Source: an uncultured Corynebacterium sp. (lineage in GTDB: Bacteria > Actinomycetota > Actinomycetes > Mycobacteriales > Mycobacteriaceae). Taken from it: a stretch of 64,000 bases of DNA. Where the stretch lies: NCBI RefSeq assembly GCF_943914615.1, contig NZ_CALUCS010000006.1:1-64000 (forward strand), read 5' to 3'. The notes beneath the pieces were generated by a model, which was not told the origin of the DNA, did no database searches, and saw nothing but the letters and a program-made list of their open reading frames with translations. Below are positions 23,631 to 32,807 of this stretch, piece after piece (the stretch's first letter is position 1; each line of letters starts with the position of its first letter). Position numbers and translations under genes: made by a program.

Positions 23631-26408
23631 TTAGGTGCGCGGCACCTCAACCAGCTCGAATACCTCGATGATGTCGTCGACCTGGATGTCCGGGTACGAC
23701 AGCACCATACCGCACTCGTAGCCTGCGGAGACTTCGGTGACGTCGTCCTTCTCGCGGCGCAGCGACTCGATCGTCGCCTTCTCCGCCACGACGTTGCCGT
23801 CGCGCACCAGGCGCGCCTGAGCGTTGCGGCGCACCTTGCCGGTCTCCACCATGCAACCTGCAATGAGGCCCACGGAGGATGCCTTGAAGATCTGGCGGAT
23901 CTCCGCGGTACCGATCTCCTTCTCCTCGTAGATCGGCTTCAGCATGCCCTTCAGCGCTGCCTCTACCTCCTCGATCGCCTTGTAAATGATCGAGTAGTAG
24001 CGGATATCCACGCCCTCGGCGTTGGCCACCTCGGTGGCCTTGCCCTCGGCGCGGACGTTGAAGCCGATGATCACCGCGTCGGAGGCGGCTGCCAGGTTGA
24101 CGTTGGTCTCCGTCACTGCACCGACACCACGGTCGATGATGTTCAGATCCACTTCGTCGTCGACCTCGATCTTCAGCAGCGCGTCTTCCAGGGCCTCGAC
24201 GGTACCGGCGTTGTCGCCCTTCAGGATCAGGTTCAGGGTGTTGGTTTCCTTCAACACCGCGTCCAGATCCTCCAGGGAAACGCGCTTGCGGCTGCGTGCA
24301 GCCAGCGCGTTGCGGCGACGGGCGTCACGGCGGTCTGCGATCTGGCGGGCAGTGCGGTCCTCGTCGACAACCAGCAGGTTATCGCCAGCACCGGACACGC
24401 TGGTCAGGCCGAGCACCTGAACCGGACGGGACGGGCCGGCTTCCTTAACGTCGTTGCCGTACTCGTCGATCATGCGGCGCACGCGGCCGTAGGCGTCACC
24501 CACAACGATGGAATCACCGACGCGCAGGGTACCGCGCTGGACGATGATCGTGGCAACCGGACCGCGGCCGCGGTCGAGGTGCGCCTCAATGGCCACACCC
24601 TGAGCGTCCATATCCGGGTTAGCGCGCAGATCCAGCGATGCATCGGCCGTCAGCAGGACGGACTCCAGCAGCTGGTCAATGTTGGTGCCCTGCTTTGCAG
24701 AGATGTCCACGAACATCGTCTCGCCGCCGTACTCCTCCGGGATGAGGCCGTATTCGGTCAGCTGGCCACGGATCTTGTCCGGCTGGGCGCCTTCCTTATC
24801 GATCTTGTTCACCGCAACCACGACTGGAATGTCGGCGGCCTTGGCGTGGTTAATCGCCTCCACGGTCTGCGGCATCACGCCGTCGTCCGCGGCGACCACG
24901 AGGATCGCAATATCGGTGGACTTTGCACCACGGGCACGCATGGCGGTGAATGCCTCGTGACCCGGGGTATCCAGGAAGGTGACCAGGCGGTTCTCGCCCT
25001 CCATGTTCACGGAGACTTGGTAGGCACCGATGTGCTGGGTGATGCCACCGGCCTCGCCCGAACCGACGTTGGCCTTACGGATCGTATCCAGCAGGCGGGT
25101 CTTACCGTGGTCAACGTGACCCATGACGGTAACCACCGGCGGACGGTGTGCAAGGTCCTCGTCCTCGCCCTCGTCCTCACCGAACTGCAGGTCGAAGGAT
25201 TCCAGTAGCTCGCGGTCCTCGTCCTCTGGGGAGACGACCTCGACCTTGTAATCCATTTCCTCGCCGAGCAGCATTAGGGTTTCGTCGGAGACCGACTGGG
25301 TTGCGGTGACCATCTCACCCAGGTTGAACAGTGCCTGGACCAGTGCTGCCGCATCCGCCTTGATCTTCTCGGCGAAATCCATCAGGGATGCACCACGAGC
25401 AAGGCGAATCTTCGCGCCCTTGCCGTTAGGCAGCTTCACGCCGCCAACGACGCTCGGCGCCTGCATTGCCTCGTACTCGTTGCGCTTCTGACGCTTCGAC
25501 TTGCGCCCCTTACGCGGTGCGCCACCCGGACGGCCGAATGCACCTGCGGTACCGCCGCGACGCCCACCGCGGCCACCGCGCGGGCCGCGCGGGCCTCCCG
25601 GACCACCGGGGCCGCCGGGACCGCCGTGACGTCCACCGCGACCGCGGCCACCACCGAAGTTGTCGGACTTCGACGGCATCTGAGCCGGGTTCGGGTGGCT
25701 CGGCATCATTGCCGGCGACGGACGACGGCCGCCGCCCTGCTTAGCTCCTGGCTTCGGGCCAGACTTCTTGGCTCCACCCGGACGGTTGCCCGGACGTGGC
25801 ATGTCGCCCGGACCAGCCTGCCCACCGCGCGGACGCGGTGCCGGACGCTCTGCCGGAGCTCCGGAGGAAAACGGGTTGTTGGCCACACGCGGGGCACGGC
25901 CGCCCGGCTTCGGGCCAGGCTTAGCACCCGGCTTCGGGCCTGGCTTGGCACCCGGCTTTGGCCCCGGCTTAGCACCGCCTGGCTTCGGGCCCGGCTTGGC
26001 TGTGGACTTCGGACCTGGCTTAGCGCCCGGCTTCGGGGCTGGCTTCTCGCCTGGCTTCACAGAGGAGGTGGGCTTGGTGCCAGCGCCCGCGACCGGGTTG
26101 GTGTTCTTCACTGGCTGGGGACCCGGCTTGGGTCCGGGCTTCGGCCCCGGCTTCGCTGCGGCCTTCGGAGCTGTCTTGGCAGCAGGCTTCGGCCCCGGCG
26201 TCGTAGCGGGCTTCGGGGTAGCTGCACCTTCCTTGGCAGACTCTTCACCCACCCCGTAGTACTTCTTCATCTTCTTCACGACGGGCGGCTGCACCGTCGA
26301 AGAAGCGGTCTTAACGAACTCGCCTTGTTCCTTCAGGGTGGCGAGCAACTCCTTGCTCGTTACTCCGAGTTCCTTGGCCAACTCGTGTACGCGTAGCTTT
26401 CCGGCCAC
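23631..26408 (-). CDS. infB: Translation initiation factor IF-2
   Basis: IF-2 is the GTPase that brings fMet-tRNA to the 30S P site. The 925-residue protein has an N-terminal IF2_N domain (KLRVHELAKELGVTSKELL) and a very long Pro-Gly-Lys/Arg-rich linker (about 60-320). The G domain follows with GHVDHGKT (about 428-435), DTPGHEAF and NKID, then beta-barrel domains and the C-terminal fMet-tRNA domain ending FELVEVPRT. The start is GTG at 26408. The linker has tandem PGPKPGAK units. It is in the nusA operon, 140 bp after ylxR. Confidence 0.97.
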   Translation of the reverse strand: MAGKLRVHELAKELGVTSKELLATLKEQGEFVKTASSTVQPPVVKKMKKYYGVGEESAKEGAATPKPATTPGPKPAAKTAPKAAAKPGPKPGPKPGPQPVKNTNPVAGAGTKPTSSVKPGEKPAPKPGAKPGPKSTAKPGPKPGGAKPGPKPGAKPGPKPGAKPGPKPGGRAPRVANNPFSSGAPAERPAPRPRGGQAGPGDMPRPGNRPGGAKKSGPKPGAKQGGGRRPSPAMMPSHPNPAQMPSKSDNFGGGRGRGGRHGGPGGPGGPGGPRGPRGGRGGRRGGTAGAFGRPGGAPRKGRKSKRQKRNEYEAMQAPSVVGGVKLPNGKGAKIRLARGASLMDFAEKIKADAAALVQALFNLGEMVTATQSVSDETLMLLGEEMDYKVEVVSPEDEDRELLESFDLQFGEDEGEDEDLAHRPPVVTVMGHVDHGKTRLLDTIRKANVGSGEAGGITQHIGAYQVSVNMEGENRLVTFLDTPGHEAFTAMRARGAKSTDIAILVVAADDGVMPQTVEAINHAKAADIPVVVAVNKIDKEGAQPDKIRGQLTEYGLIPEEYGGETMFVDISAKQGTNIDQLLESVLLTADASLDLRANPDMDAQGVAIEAHLDRGRGPVATIIVQRGTLRVGDSIVVGDAYGRVRRMIDEYGNDVKEAGPSRPVQVLGLTSVSGAGDNLLVVDEDRTARQIADRRDARRRNALAARSRKRVSLEDLDAVLKETNTLNLILKGDNAGTVEALEDALLKIEVDDEVDLNIIDRGVGAVTETNVNLAAASDAVIIGFNVRAEGKATEVANAEGVDIRYYSIIYKAIEEVEAALKGMLKPIYEEKEIGTAEIRQIFKASSVGLIAGCMVETGKVRRNAQARLVRDGNVVAEKATIESLRREKDDVTEVSAGYECGMVLSYPDIQVDDIIEVFELVEVPRT
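25902..26040. repeat. In-frame 24-bp tandem repeats in infB linker
   Basis: Imperfect 24-27 bp units (core cttagcacccggcttcgggc on the + strand) repeat about four times head to tail. They encode PGPKPGAK-type octapeptides in the IF-2 linker, and shorter related units extend on both sides. Third-position differences between units show the repeat is maintained at protein level. It is likely to vary in length between strains. Confidence 0.8.
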
Positions 26409-26548
26409 TACTCTCCTTCATGTTTGCGGAGCCGTAGTGCGCTCTAGCGTGCAGGTGCGCCTGCAGCCGGGCTACTTACGACTCCCGTACTTGTAGATAC
26501 TCATCGCTGATGCTGCTTCATCGCGTGCTCATCAGGGCTGGTTGTTCT

Positions 26549-26893
26549 TCATGTCGACGTAACTTCCTCGTCTTTACTTGTCACTGTCACTGGCAGTGTG
26601 ACGATGTATTCACGTACAGGGTCTGCATCCACGTTGGCGGATACCCTCAACGCACGGCCAAAGGCCTTGCGTTTCACGGCGATTTCCCATGCCTCCACTG
26701 TGGGGGTGATCCATGCGCCTCGCCCGGGAAGTTTCCGACCCGGATCGGGGACAACCTTAGGTTCACCCTCGGCATCTTCCACACGTTTCTGCACAACACA
26801 ACGCAACAGCTGATCTATTCCCATCACCTGCTTCGTCGCAATGCACGTCCTTAGCGGAAGGTGCTTGCTCGTGGGAGACTCACGGGATACCAC
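26549..26893 (-). CDS. YlxR (DUF448) family RNA-binding protein
   Basis: A 114-residue protein with the YlxR signature LRTCIATKQV near the N-terminus and PGRKLPGRGAWITP in the middle, followed by RKAFGRALRV. YlxR proteins sit between nusA and infB in most Gram-positive bacteria and bind RNA; a role with RNase P or in transcription has been proposed for some. Here it lies 33 bp after nusA. The C-terminal extension with VTLPVTVTSKDEEVTST is not typical. Confidence 0.88.
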   Translation of the reverse strand: MVSRESPTSKHLPLRTCIATKQVMGIDQLLRCVVQKRVEDAEGEPKVVPDPGRKLPGRGAWITPTVEAWEIAVKRKAFGRALRVSANVDADPVREYIVTLPVTVTSKDEEVTST

Positions 26894-26926
26894 TTGTCCA
26901 GTGTATCGCGCCGGCCCCCGAAACAG

Positions 26927-27940
26927 TTAACTGGGCGTGTTCTCCGCTGCAGCGTCCGTCTCCGAGCGAATGTCGATCTTCCACCCGGTCAGGCGCGCGG
27001 CCAGTCGGGCATTCTGTCCCTCGCGGCCAATGGCGAGGCTCAGCTGATAGTCCGGCACAACGGCCCGAGCGATCTGCATCTCCGGGTCAGTTACCTTTAC
27101 GCTGACAACCTTCGACGGAGACAGCGCATTGCCGACGAAAGCCGCCGGATCGTCGGAGTAGTCGATGATATCGATCTTCTCCCCGCCCAGTTCCTGCATG
27201 ATGTTGGACACGCGTTGTCCACGCGGACCGATGCATGCGCCCTTGGCGTTCAGTCCCTTGACGGTCGAGCGCACGGCAATCTTGGTGCGGTGCCCGGCCT
27301 CGCGCGCCACGGAGACGATCTCCACGGAACCATCGGCGACCTCCGGAACTTCCAGGGCAAATAGTCCCTTAACTAGCTCCGGGTGCGTGCGAGACAGGTT
27401 GATTTGCACCATGCGGTTGGCGTTGTTGATCACGTCCGTAACAAAAGCTTTCACACGCATGCCGTGCTCCAGCTCCTCACCCGGAATGTGCTCGGCGGGC
27501 AGGATCTGCCCGTCTTGGCCGTTCGCCTCGGTACCCAGGTGCACGATCGTCACGCCGCGCTCGTTGGCGCGGGCATCGGCGGAAACCACGCCGGAGACCA
27601 CGCGGTAACGTAGCTCGGCGTACTCGTCGTAGCGGTTCTGCACGCGGGCGGAGTTGATGCGGTAGCGAATGGCTTCGCGCACGGCCAGCGCACCGTCGCG
27701 TCCGAAATCCTGTGGAGTGTCGTCGAGGCGTCCGGTGACGTTGCCCTCTTCGTCCTTTTCCACCTGATAGATGGTCACTTCACCGCTGATCGGGTCAATA
27801 TCCACATCGACCGATCCGGTGAACTGACTGTTCGCCCGGTAAGCCTCGCGCAGTCCCCGCTTAACCCCCTCCAGCAGGTCGTCGAAATCCACCGACTCCT
27901 GCTTTTCGACTGCGCGCAGTGCGGCCATATCAATATTCAC
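26927..27940 (-). CDS. nusA: Transcription termination/antitermination factor NusA
   Basis: NusA binds RNA polymerase and nascent RNA to control pausing, termination and rRNA antitermination. The 337-residue protein has the N-terminal RNAP-binding domain (MNIDMAALRAVEKQESVDFDDLLEGV), an S1 domain and two KH domains (GACIGPRGQRVSNIMQELGGEKIDI, then LAIGREGQNARLAARLTGWKIDI). The length is normal for actinobacteria, which lack the C-terminal acidic repeats. It follows rimP by 9 bp. Confidence 0.96.
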   Translation of the reverse strand: MNIDMAALRAVEKQESVDFDDLLEGVKRGLREAYRANSQFTGSVDVDIDPISGEVTIYQVEKDEEGNVTGRLDDTPQDFGRDGALAVREAIRYRINSARVQNRYDEYAELRYRVVSGVVSADARANERGVTIVHLGTEANGQDGQILPAEHIPGEELEHGMRVKAFVTDVINNANRMVQINLSRTHPELVKGLFALEVPEVADGSVEIVSVAREAGHRTKIAVRSTVKGLNAKGACIGPRGQRVSNIMQELGGEKIDIIDYSDDPAAFVGNALSPSKVVSVKVTDPEMQIARAVVPDYQLSLAIGREGQNARLAARLTGWKIDIRSETDAAAENTPS

Positions 27941-27949
27941 TTGTTACTC

Positions 27950-28519
27950 CTAGTCTTCCACCGGACTATCCTGTTGATCTTCTGCACGGGGCAACCCGTA
28001 GGCGTCAATAGCCAATCCGACAAGATCGGCTTCGGCGGCGGGTGCCTGTGAGAATTCCACTTCTACCACCGCACCAGCTACATCTGCGAATCGCACTCGA
28101 CGCACGCTGGGCTGTTTCTTACCCGGTGTGATCAAAACGACATCGTCGCCGTCTACTTGCGCGATGCGCTCCACTCCGTCGGCCAGTCGCACGAGGCGCC
28201 CGATGTTGCGCACCCAGTGGCGTTGCTCCACGAGAGGGAAATCGACGCCAGGAGTCGTCAACTCCAGGGTGTATCCAGCCCCGAAGCTCATCTCCCCCGC
28301 TGCCTCGGCGTCATCCAAATGCTTGGAAACCTCGCGGCTCAGTTCCTCCAACTGGTCCAGGTCCGGGCGCTCGGCGCGGGGGTCGGCGGTATCCACTGCG
28401 ATCCTGATCGCGGACTTCGCTCCCGCCTTCGTGATCTTGATGTTCTCGATCACTAGTCCGAATTCTTTTACCAATCCGCGCAGCGAGTCTTCGAGCTGCT
28501 CCTTGTTTGGAAATGCCAT
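27950..28519 (-). CDS. rimP: Ribosome maturation factor RimP
   Basis: RimP assists 30S assembly. The 189-residue protein shows ESGxxL-like LVKEFGLVIENIKI, the conserved ELTTPGVDFPLVEQRHWVRNIGR segment and a C-terminal SH3-like domain. I chose the ATG at 28519 (MAFPNKEQ). An in-frame ATG two codons upstream at 28525 is alternative. No SD is visible, and TAGACT at 28528-28533 could be a -10 placing the transcript start at the ATG. It heads the rimP-nusA-ylxR-infB-rbfA-MATE operon. Confidence 0.93.
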   Translation of the reverse strand: MAFPNKEQLEDSLRGLVKEFGLVIENIKITKAGAKSAIRIAVDTADPRAERPDLDQLEELSREVSKHLDDAEAAGEMSFGAGYTLELTTPGVDFPLVEQRHWVRNIGRLVRLADGVERIAQVDGDDVVLITPGKKQPSVRRVRFADVAGAVVEVEFSQAPAAEADLVGLAIDAYGLPRAEDQQDSPVED

Positions 28520-28527
28520 GACCATGC

Positions 28528-28533
28528 AGTCTA
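28528..28533 (-). promoter_or_regulatory. Candidate -10 of rimP operon (leaderless)
   Basis: TAGACT on the minus strand is eight bases before the rimP ATG at 28519. With the usual distance from a -10 to the start of transcription this gives an mRNA with no leader, which agrees with the lack of a Shine-Dalgarno. No convincing -35 was seen. Confidence 0.45.
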
Positions 28534-28567
28534 GCAGCAGCGGACTTCTAGTAGACTCCTAGTCTTG

Positions 28568-29494
28568 ATGAATATGACCAGCTCTCGCCCCCTCCTCACT
28601 CGCCGCCGCTTCCTGGGCGTCGGCACGCTTTTTGGCGCCGGCCTGGCGATATCCGCCTGTGATTTTGGCGAGGAGCCCCAAGCAAACGAGCAGCTCATCG
28701 AGCTCGCCACTGCATTGCGTAGCGCCCAAGAAAATTTTGAGGCCAAGCGGGCGAAGAAATGGTCCGAGCTCCTCGGCAAGCAATACGATCTGGTGACGGA
28801 GGAAACTCTGCGCCTGTGCGGCACCGATAGCGAGGGAAACCCACCCCAGGGCTGCGAAGAAAAAATTTCCGAGACCAAGAACGCGCCCAGGAAGGCTGTT
28901 TCCCTAGATAAGGCCTACGCTCGCACCCTCACAAGCGAGCTGGGCTCCCAGGCCTCCCTCATCGCCGGACTTTTCGCCGCGTACAAGGCGGCCGGCGACG
29001 ATCGCCCCGCCCACCCCGCCGAGGTCAAAGCGGAGGTCGTCGAGGGCTTTTCTAACCCGGATGTCGATGTGGCAGCAGAGTTTCGTACTTTGTTGACGCT
29101 GACTTACGGCGCGATCTACGCCTCGGGCGTCGCACTGGCCAAGAGCTCAGAGGACAAGACCCGTTCGCGGATCCAATCCTTGGCCGATCAGCTGCGCGTA
29201 CTACGTGACCTCACGACGGAGGTCTTGGAGGAGCTGGGTTCGGAGGTTCCCTCCCCCGAGGCCGGATACACGCAAAACGAAGCCGACGAGAAGTCGGATG
29301 CTGTGGAGTACTTCTACCCCACTGTGCAGCCCATCACCACTCAGCTTCGTCGCATCACGGAGTTGGCTACCAACGAGCAGGCTGTCACCTACGCCGCCGA
29401 ATGGGTAAAGGCCAACGCCTGGGGCGAAGCCGCCCTAGAGCGGCTTCAGGGCAAGGATCCTAAGGACGTGCCTCTCCGCGGAGAGCCCGCTTAG
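28568..29494 (+). CDS. Tat-exported lipoprotein, DUF4439-like
   Basis: This 308-residue protein has a twin-arginine signal peptide (LTRRRFLGVGTLFGAGLAISAC) ending in a lipobox ISAC, so it is probably exported folded and lipid-anchored. The mature part is helical and acidic without recognised catalytic motifs. The C-terminal segment (AVEYFYPTVQPITTQLRRIT) is helical. A gene of this kind next to rimP and proS is conserved in mycobacteria. It runs divergently from rimP, and its 3' end overlaps the opposing proS end by 35 bp. TAGACT at 28552-28557 could be its -10. Function unknown. Confidence 0.75.
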   Translation: MNMTSSRPLLTRRRFLGVGTLFGAGLAISACDFGEEPQANEQLIELATALRSAQENFEAKRAKKWSELLGKQYDLVTEETLRLCGTDSEGNPPQGCEEKISETKNAPRKAVSLDKAYARTLTSELGSQASLIAGLFAAYKAAGDDRPAHPAEVKAEVVEGFSNPDVDVAAEFRTLLTLTYGAIYASGVALAKSSEDKTRSRIQSLADQLRVLRDLTTEVLEELGSEVPSPEAGYTQNEADEKSDAVEYFYPTVQPITTQLRRITELATNEQAVTYAAEWVKANAWGEAALERLQGKDPKDVPLRGEPA

Positions 29495-31250
29495 CCTCCG
29501 GCAGCGCGTCGGTGTAGTCGACCTCGTAAGTCTCGCCGGTCAGGCGATTGCGCAGTTCCACCTTGCCGTCGGCGAACCCGCGGCCAACAACAACCACCAG
29601 AGGCATACCCAGCAGCTCGGAATCCTTGAACTTCACGCCCGGGGAAACCTTCGGACGGTCGTCGAAGAGAACTTCCAGGCCATCGTTGGACAGGGTTTCC
29701 ACCAGTTCCACGGCGGCCTCGCCCGCGGCTGCGTCCTTGTTGGCGATTACCACGTGCACGTCGAAGGGCGCCACGGACGCAGGCCAGCGCAGCCCGGAAT
29801 CGTCTAGCATCTGCTCGGCGATCACGCCCACCAGGCGGGACACGCCCACGCCGTAGGAGCCCATCGTCGGCACGGAACGCTTACCGGACTCGTCCAGTAT
29901 CTTCACATCGAAAGCCTCGGTGTACTTGCGACCCAGCTGGAAGATGTGGCCGATCTCGATGCCACGAGCCAGCGTCAGGGTGCCCTTGCCATCCGGCGAC
30001 GGGTCGCCCTCCAACACCTCGGCGGCCTCGACGTACCCGTCCGGAGTGAAGTCGCGGCCTGCAACCAGCCCCACGACGTGGCGGTTCTTCGCGTCTGCGC
30101 CGGTGATCCAGGAGGTGCCCTCCACCACGCGCGGGTCGGCCAGCACGCGCACGCCGTTGTCTGCCAACCCCTTGGGGCCTACGTACCCCTTGACCAGGAA
30201 AGGGTTCTTCTTAAAGTCCGCCTCGTCGGCGAGCTCCACTTGTGCGGGCTCCATGGATGCCTCGAGGCGCTTCATGTCCACCTCACGGTTGCCCGGAACC
30301 AGCACGCCGGCCAGGGACTCGCCCCGCGGCTTGCCGTCCTCGTCCAGCGTCGGGTCGTTGACCTTGATCACAATGCACTTCAGTGTGTCCGCAGCCTCGA
30401 CGGCGCGACCGTCGATCTCAATGCCCTCGTCGTTGGCCCAGTCCACCAGCGCTTCGATGGTCTCGCTGTCCGGGGTCTCGTACTCCTTGGCCTCCGCCTG
30501 CCCCTCAATTGGCTGCGTCGGCGGGACCTGCGTCACTACCGCCTCGACGTTCGCGGCGTAGTCGCTCTCGGTAGAGCGCACGAATGTGTCCTCGCCGGTG
30601 GCGGCCTCAGCCAGGAACTCCTCGGATGCAGAGCCGCCCATAGCGCCAGAGGTCGCAGAACAGATCGCGTACTTGATGCCCAGGCGGTCAAAGATGTTCT
30701 GATAGGCCTTGCGGTGCAGCTGGTAGGATTCCTCCAGCCCCTCGTCGTCCATGTTGAAGGAGTAGGAATCCTTCATGATGAACTCGCGGCCGCGCAGGAT
30801 GCCGGCGCGCGGGCGCTCCTCGTCGCGGTACTTCGTCTGCACCTGGTACAGGATCACAGGGAAGTCCTTGTAGGAGTTGTACTCGGACTTCACGACAGAG
30901 GTGAACATCTCCTCGTGCGTCGGCCCCAGCAGGTAGTCCGCGTCCTTGCGATCCTTCAGTCGGAACAGCGCGTCACCGTACTCGACCCAACGGCCGGTCG
31001 TCTCGTAGGGCTCGCGCGGCAGCAGCGCAGGGAAGGAAATCTCCTGCGCGCCGATGGCGTTCATCTCCTCGCGCACGACCTTTTCGACGTTGCGCAGCAC
31101 CCGCAGGCCAAGCGGCAGCCACGAGTACACGCCGGGGGCAACGCGGCGGATGTATCCCGCGCGTACCAGCAGCTTGTGGCTGGGCACCTCTGCGTCTGCG
31201 GGGTCGTCACGCAGGGTGCGCAAGAATAGTTGTGACATCCGAGTAATCAT
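29460..31250 (-). CDS. proS: Prolyl-tRNA synthetase
   Basis: ProS charges tRNA-Pro. The 596-residue class II synthetase is the bacterial form: motif 1 near GVYSWLPLGLRVLRNVEKVVREEMN, motif 2 around YRDEERPRAGILRGREFIMKD, an editing INS domain at about 230-400 and motif 3 at YGVGVSRLVGVIAEQ, followed by the anticodon-binding domain. The 3' end overlaps the convergent lipoprotein gene by 35 bp. It is divergent from yaaA, with 69 bp between starts that must hold both promoters. Confidence 0.96.
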   Translation of the reverse strand: MITRMSQLFLRTLRDDPADAEVPSHKLLVRAGYIRRVAPGVYSWLPLGLRVLRNVEKVVREEMNAIGAQEISFPALLPREPYETTGRWVEYGDALFRLKDRKDADYLLGPTHEEMFTSVVKSEYNSYKDFPVILYQVQTKYRDEERPRAGILRGREFIMKDSYSFNMDDEGLEESYQLHRKAYQNIFDRLGIKYAICSATSGAMGGSASEEFLAEAATGEDTFVRSTESDYAANVEAVVTQVPPTQPIEGQAEAKEYETPDSETIEALVDWANDEGIEIDGRAVEAADTLKCIVIKVNDPTLDEDGKPRGESLAGVLVPGNREVDMKRLEASMEPAQVELADEADFKKNPFLVKGYVGPKGLADNGVRVLADPRVVEGTSWITGADAKNRHVVGLVAGRDFTPDGYVEAAEVLEGDPSPDGKGTLTLARGIEIGHIFQLGRKYTEAFDVKILDESGKRSVPTMGSYGVGVSRLVGVIAEQMLDDSGLRWPASVAPFDVHVVIANKDAAAGEAAVELVETLSNDGLEVLFDDRPKVSPGVKFKDSELLGMPLVVVVGRGFADGKVELRNRLTGETYEVDYTDALPEAKRALRGEARP

Positions 31251-31319
31251 GAGTCATGACTTTACCTTTTCCCCCTTTAACTTGTGTCGTTCGGTAGGGG
31301 TTTTAGCTAGTCTGTGGGA

Positions 31320-32045
31320 ATGCTGATCGTGCTTCCCCCGTCCGAAACCAAGGCTCCCGGTGGCTCGCTGCCCGCCAGGGAGCCGTTGCACTTCCCGGAA
31401 CTCGACCCTATCCGCGAGGAGATCACCCGCGATCTGGTCGCCCTGTGCACCGAAGATCCGGAGGCCGCCATGCAGGTCCTGGGCCTTTCCGAGAAGCTGC
31501 GCGGCGAGGTCGAGGCCAATCAGGTGCTGCGCACCGCCCCGACGATGCCGGCTCTGCGCCGTTACACGGGCGTGCTCTACGATGCGCTCGATGTGTCTTC
31601 TCTTTCTGACGCCACCACGCCCCATCTAGCCATCGGCTCAGCACTGTATGGCCTGGTCATGGGCGGGGATCCGATCCCCCACTATCGACTTTCGGGCGGC
31701 ACTAAGCTCACCCCCGGCACCACCATGAAGAAGCGCTGGGGTTCCGCCATCACCGAGGCGCTGCAACGTGCAGAGCAAGAACACGGCCTAGTGGTGGACT
31801 TACGTTCCGGGGCATACCAGCAGCTCGGCAAACTCAAGACTGCGGTGACTGTGCGTGTGGAGTCCGTGCAACCCGACGGCAGCCGCAAGGTCGTCAGCCA
31901 CTTCAACAAGCACTACAAGGGTCTGCTCGCCCGCGCGTTGGCCCAGGATCCCAGTGGCAGCACCGCCGCCGAAGTTGCCGATATCGCGCGCGCCGCAGGC
32001 TTCACCGTGGAGCAGGACTCCACGGAGCTCACCCTCGTCGTCTAA
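31320..32045 (+). CDS. yaaA: YaaA family peroxide-stress protein
   Basis: A 241-residue YaaA (DUF328) protein. E. coli YaaA lowers intracellular free iron during peroxide stress, and a DNA-binding helix-hairpin-helix fold is reported. Motifs are MLIVLPPSETKAPGG at the start, YTGVLYDALDV, LSGGTKLTPGTTMKKRWG and SHFNKHYKGLLAR. The ATG at 31320 has no SD, and TAGTCT at 31308-31313 suggests a leaderless transcript. The stop TAA shares bases with the opposing cobA stop (4-bp overlap). Confidence 0.88.
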   Translation: MLIVLPPSETKAPGGSLPAREPLHFPELDPIREEITRDLVALCTEDPEAAMQVLGLSEKLRGEVEANQVLRTAPTMPALRRYTGVLYDALDVSSLSDATTPHLAIGSALYGLVMGGDPIPHYRLSGGTKLTPGTTMKKRWGSAITEALQRAEQEHGLVVDLRSGAYQQLGKLKTAVTVRVESVQPDGSRKVVSHFNKHYKGLLARALAQDPSGSTAAEVADIARAAGFTVEQDSTELTLVV

Positions 32046-32773
32046 AGACCCGCGACCTCGCCGATCACGTATACCGCCGGCGAGCCGACCTCGTTGGCTT
32101 CGAAAGTTTCAGCCAGCGTACCCAGGGTGCAGCGGAATCCCCGCTGCTGGTCGGTAGTGCCCTCCTGGATCACGGCTGCCGGAGTGTCTTCGGCCAATCC
32201 CCCGGCCTGCAGCTCCGCAGCAATCGCGGCCACGTTCCGCACGCCCATGATCACGCACAGTGTAGCCCCCGAGGCCGCCAGCGCGCGCCAGTCCACCAGG
32301 CTGCTCGGATTATCCGGCGCCACGTGGCCAGAGACCACGGTGAAGGCATGAACTACGCCCCGCTGGGTCACGGGCACGCCAATGGCCGCCGGCACGCTCA
32401 CGGCACTGGTCACACCCGGAATAACCTCACAGGCCACACCCGCTGCAGCGCACGCCTGCACTTCCTCGAAGCCACGCCCGAAAACGAACGGATCCCCGCC
32501 CTTGAGCCGGGCGACAGTCTTGCCCGTCCGTGCGTGCTCCACCAGTAGCTCGTTGGTCTTTTCCTGGCTGACCTGCCTGGAGTACGGCAGTTTCGCCACG
32601 TCGATGACTTCCTTGGCCTCTACGTCGCACAGCTTGTCCAGCTCGCTGGTGGGTCCCAGGTGATCGGTCAGGATCACGTCGGCTGCCTGTAGGGCGCGCA
32701 TCCCGCGCACCGTTATCAGGTCCCATGCCCCAGGCCCGCCGCCGATCAGCACCACTTTCCCTGTGTCACTCAT
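32042..32773 (-). CDS. cobA: Uroporphyrinogen-III C-methyltransferase
   Basis: This SAM-dependent enzyme methylates uroporphyrinogen III to precorrin-2, the branch point to siroheme and cobalamin. The 243-residue protein is a single tetrapyrrole methylase domain: VVLIGGGPGAWDLITVRG at the N-terminus, RLKGGDPFVFGRGFEE (about 89-104), VIPGVTSAVSVPAAIGVPVT and CVIMGV. It lacks the dehydrogenase/ferrochelatase part of CysG. The start region is shared with the divergent selO promoter, and the 3' end overlaps yaaA. Confidence 0.92.
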   Translation of the reverse strand: MSDTGKVVLIGGGPGAWDLITVRGMRALQAADVILTDHLGPTSELDKLCDVEAKEVIDVAKLPYSRQVSQEKTNELLVEHARTGKTVARLKGGDPFVFGRGFEEVQACAAAGVACEVIPGVTSAVSVPAAIGVPVTQRGVVHAFTVVSGHVAPDNPSSLVDWRALAASGATLCVIMGVRNVAAIAAELQAGGLAEDTPAAVIQEGTTDQQRGFRCTLGTLAETFEANEVGSPAVYVIGEVAGL

Positions 32774-32791
32774 GGCAATTCAGCCTACTCC

Positions 32792-32797
32792 TACAAT
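32792..32797 (+). promoter_or_regulatory. Candidate -10 of selO (leaderless)
   Basis: TACAAT lies ten bases upstream of the selO ATG at 32808, in the 34-bp gap to the divergent cobA start. It would start transcription within a few bases of the ATG, and no SD is present. Confidence 0.5.
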
Positions 32798-32807
32798 GGG
32801 CAACAGC

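Noticed and set aside
25770..26175. Repeated 24-bp units that might suggest a CRISPR array
   Set aside because: Repeats are head to tail without spacers, in frame in infB, and differ mostly at third positions.
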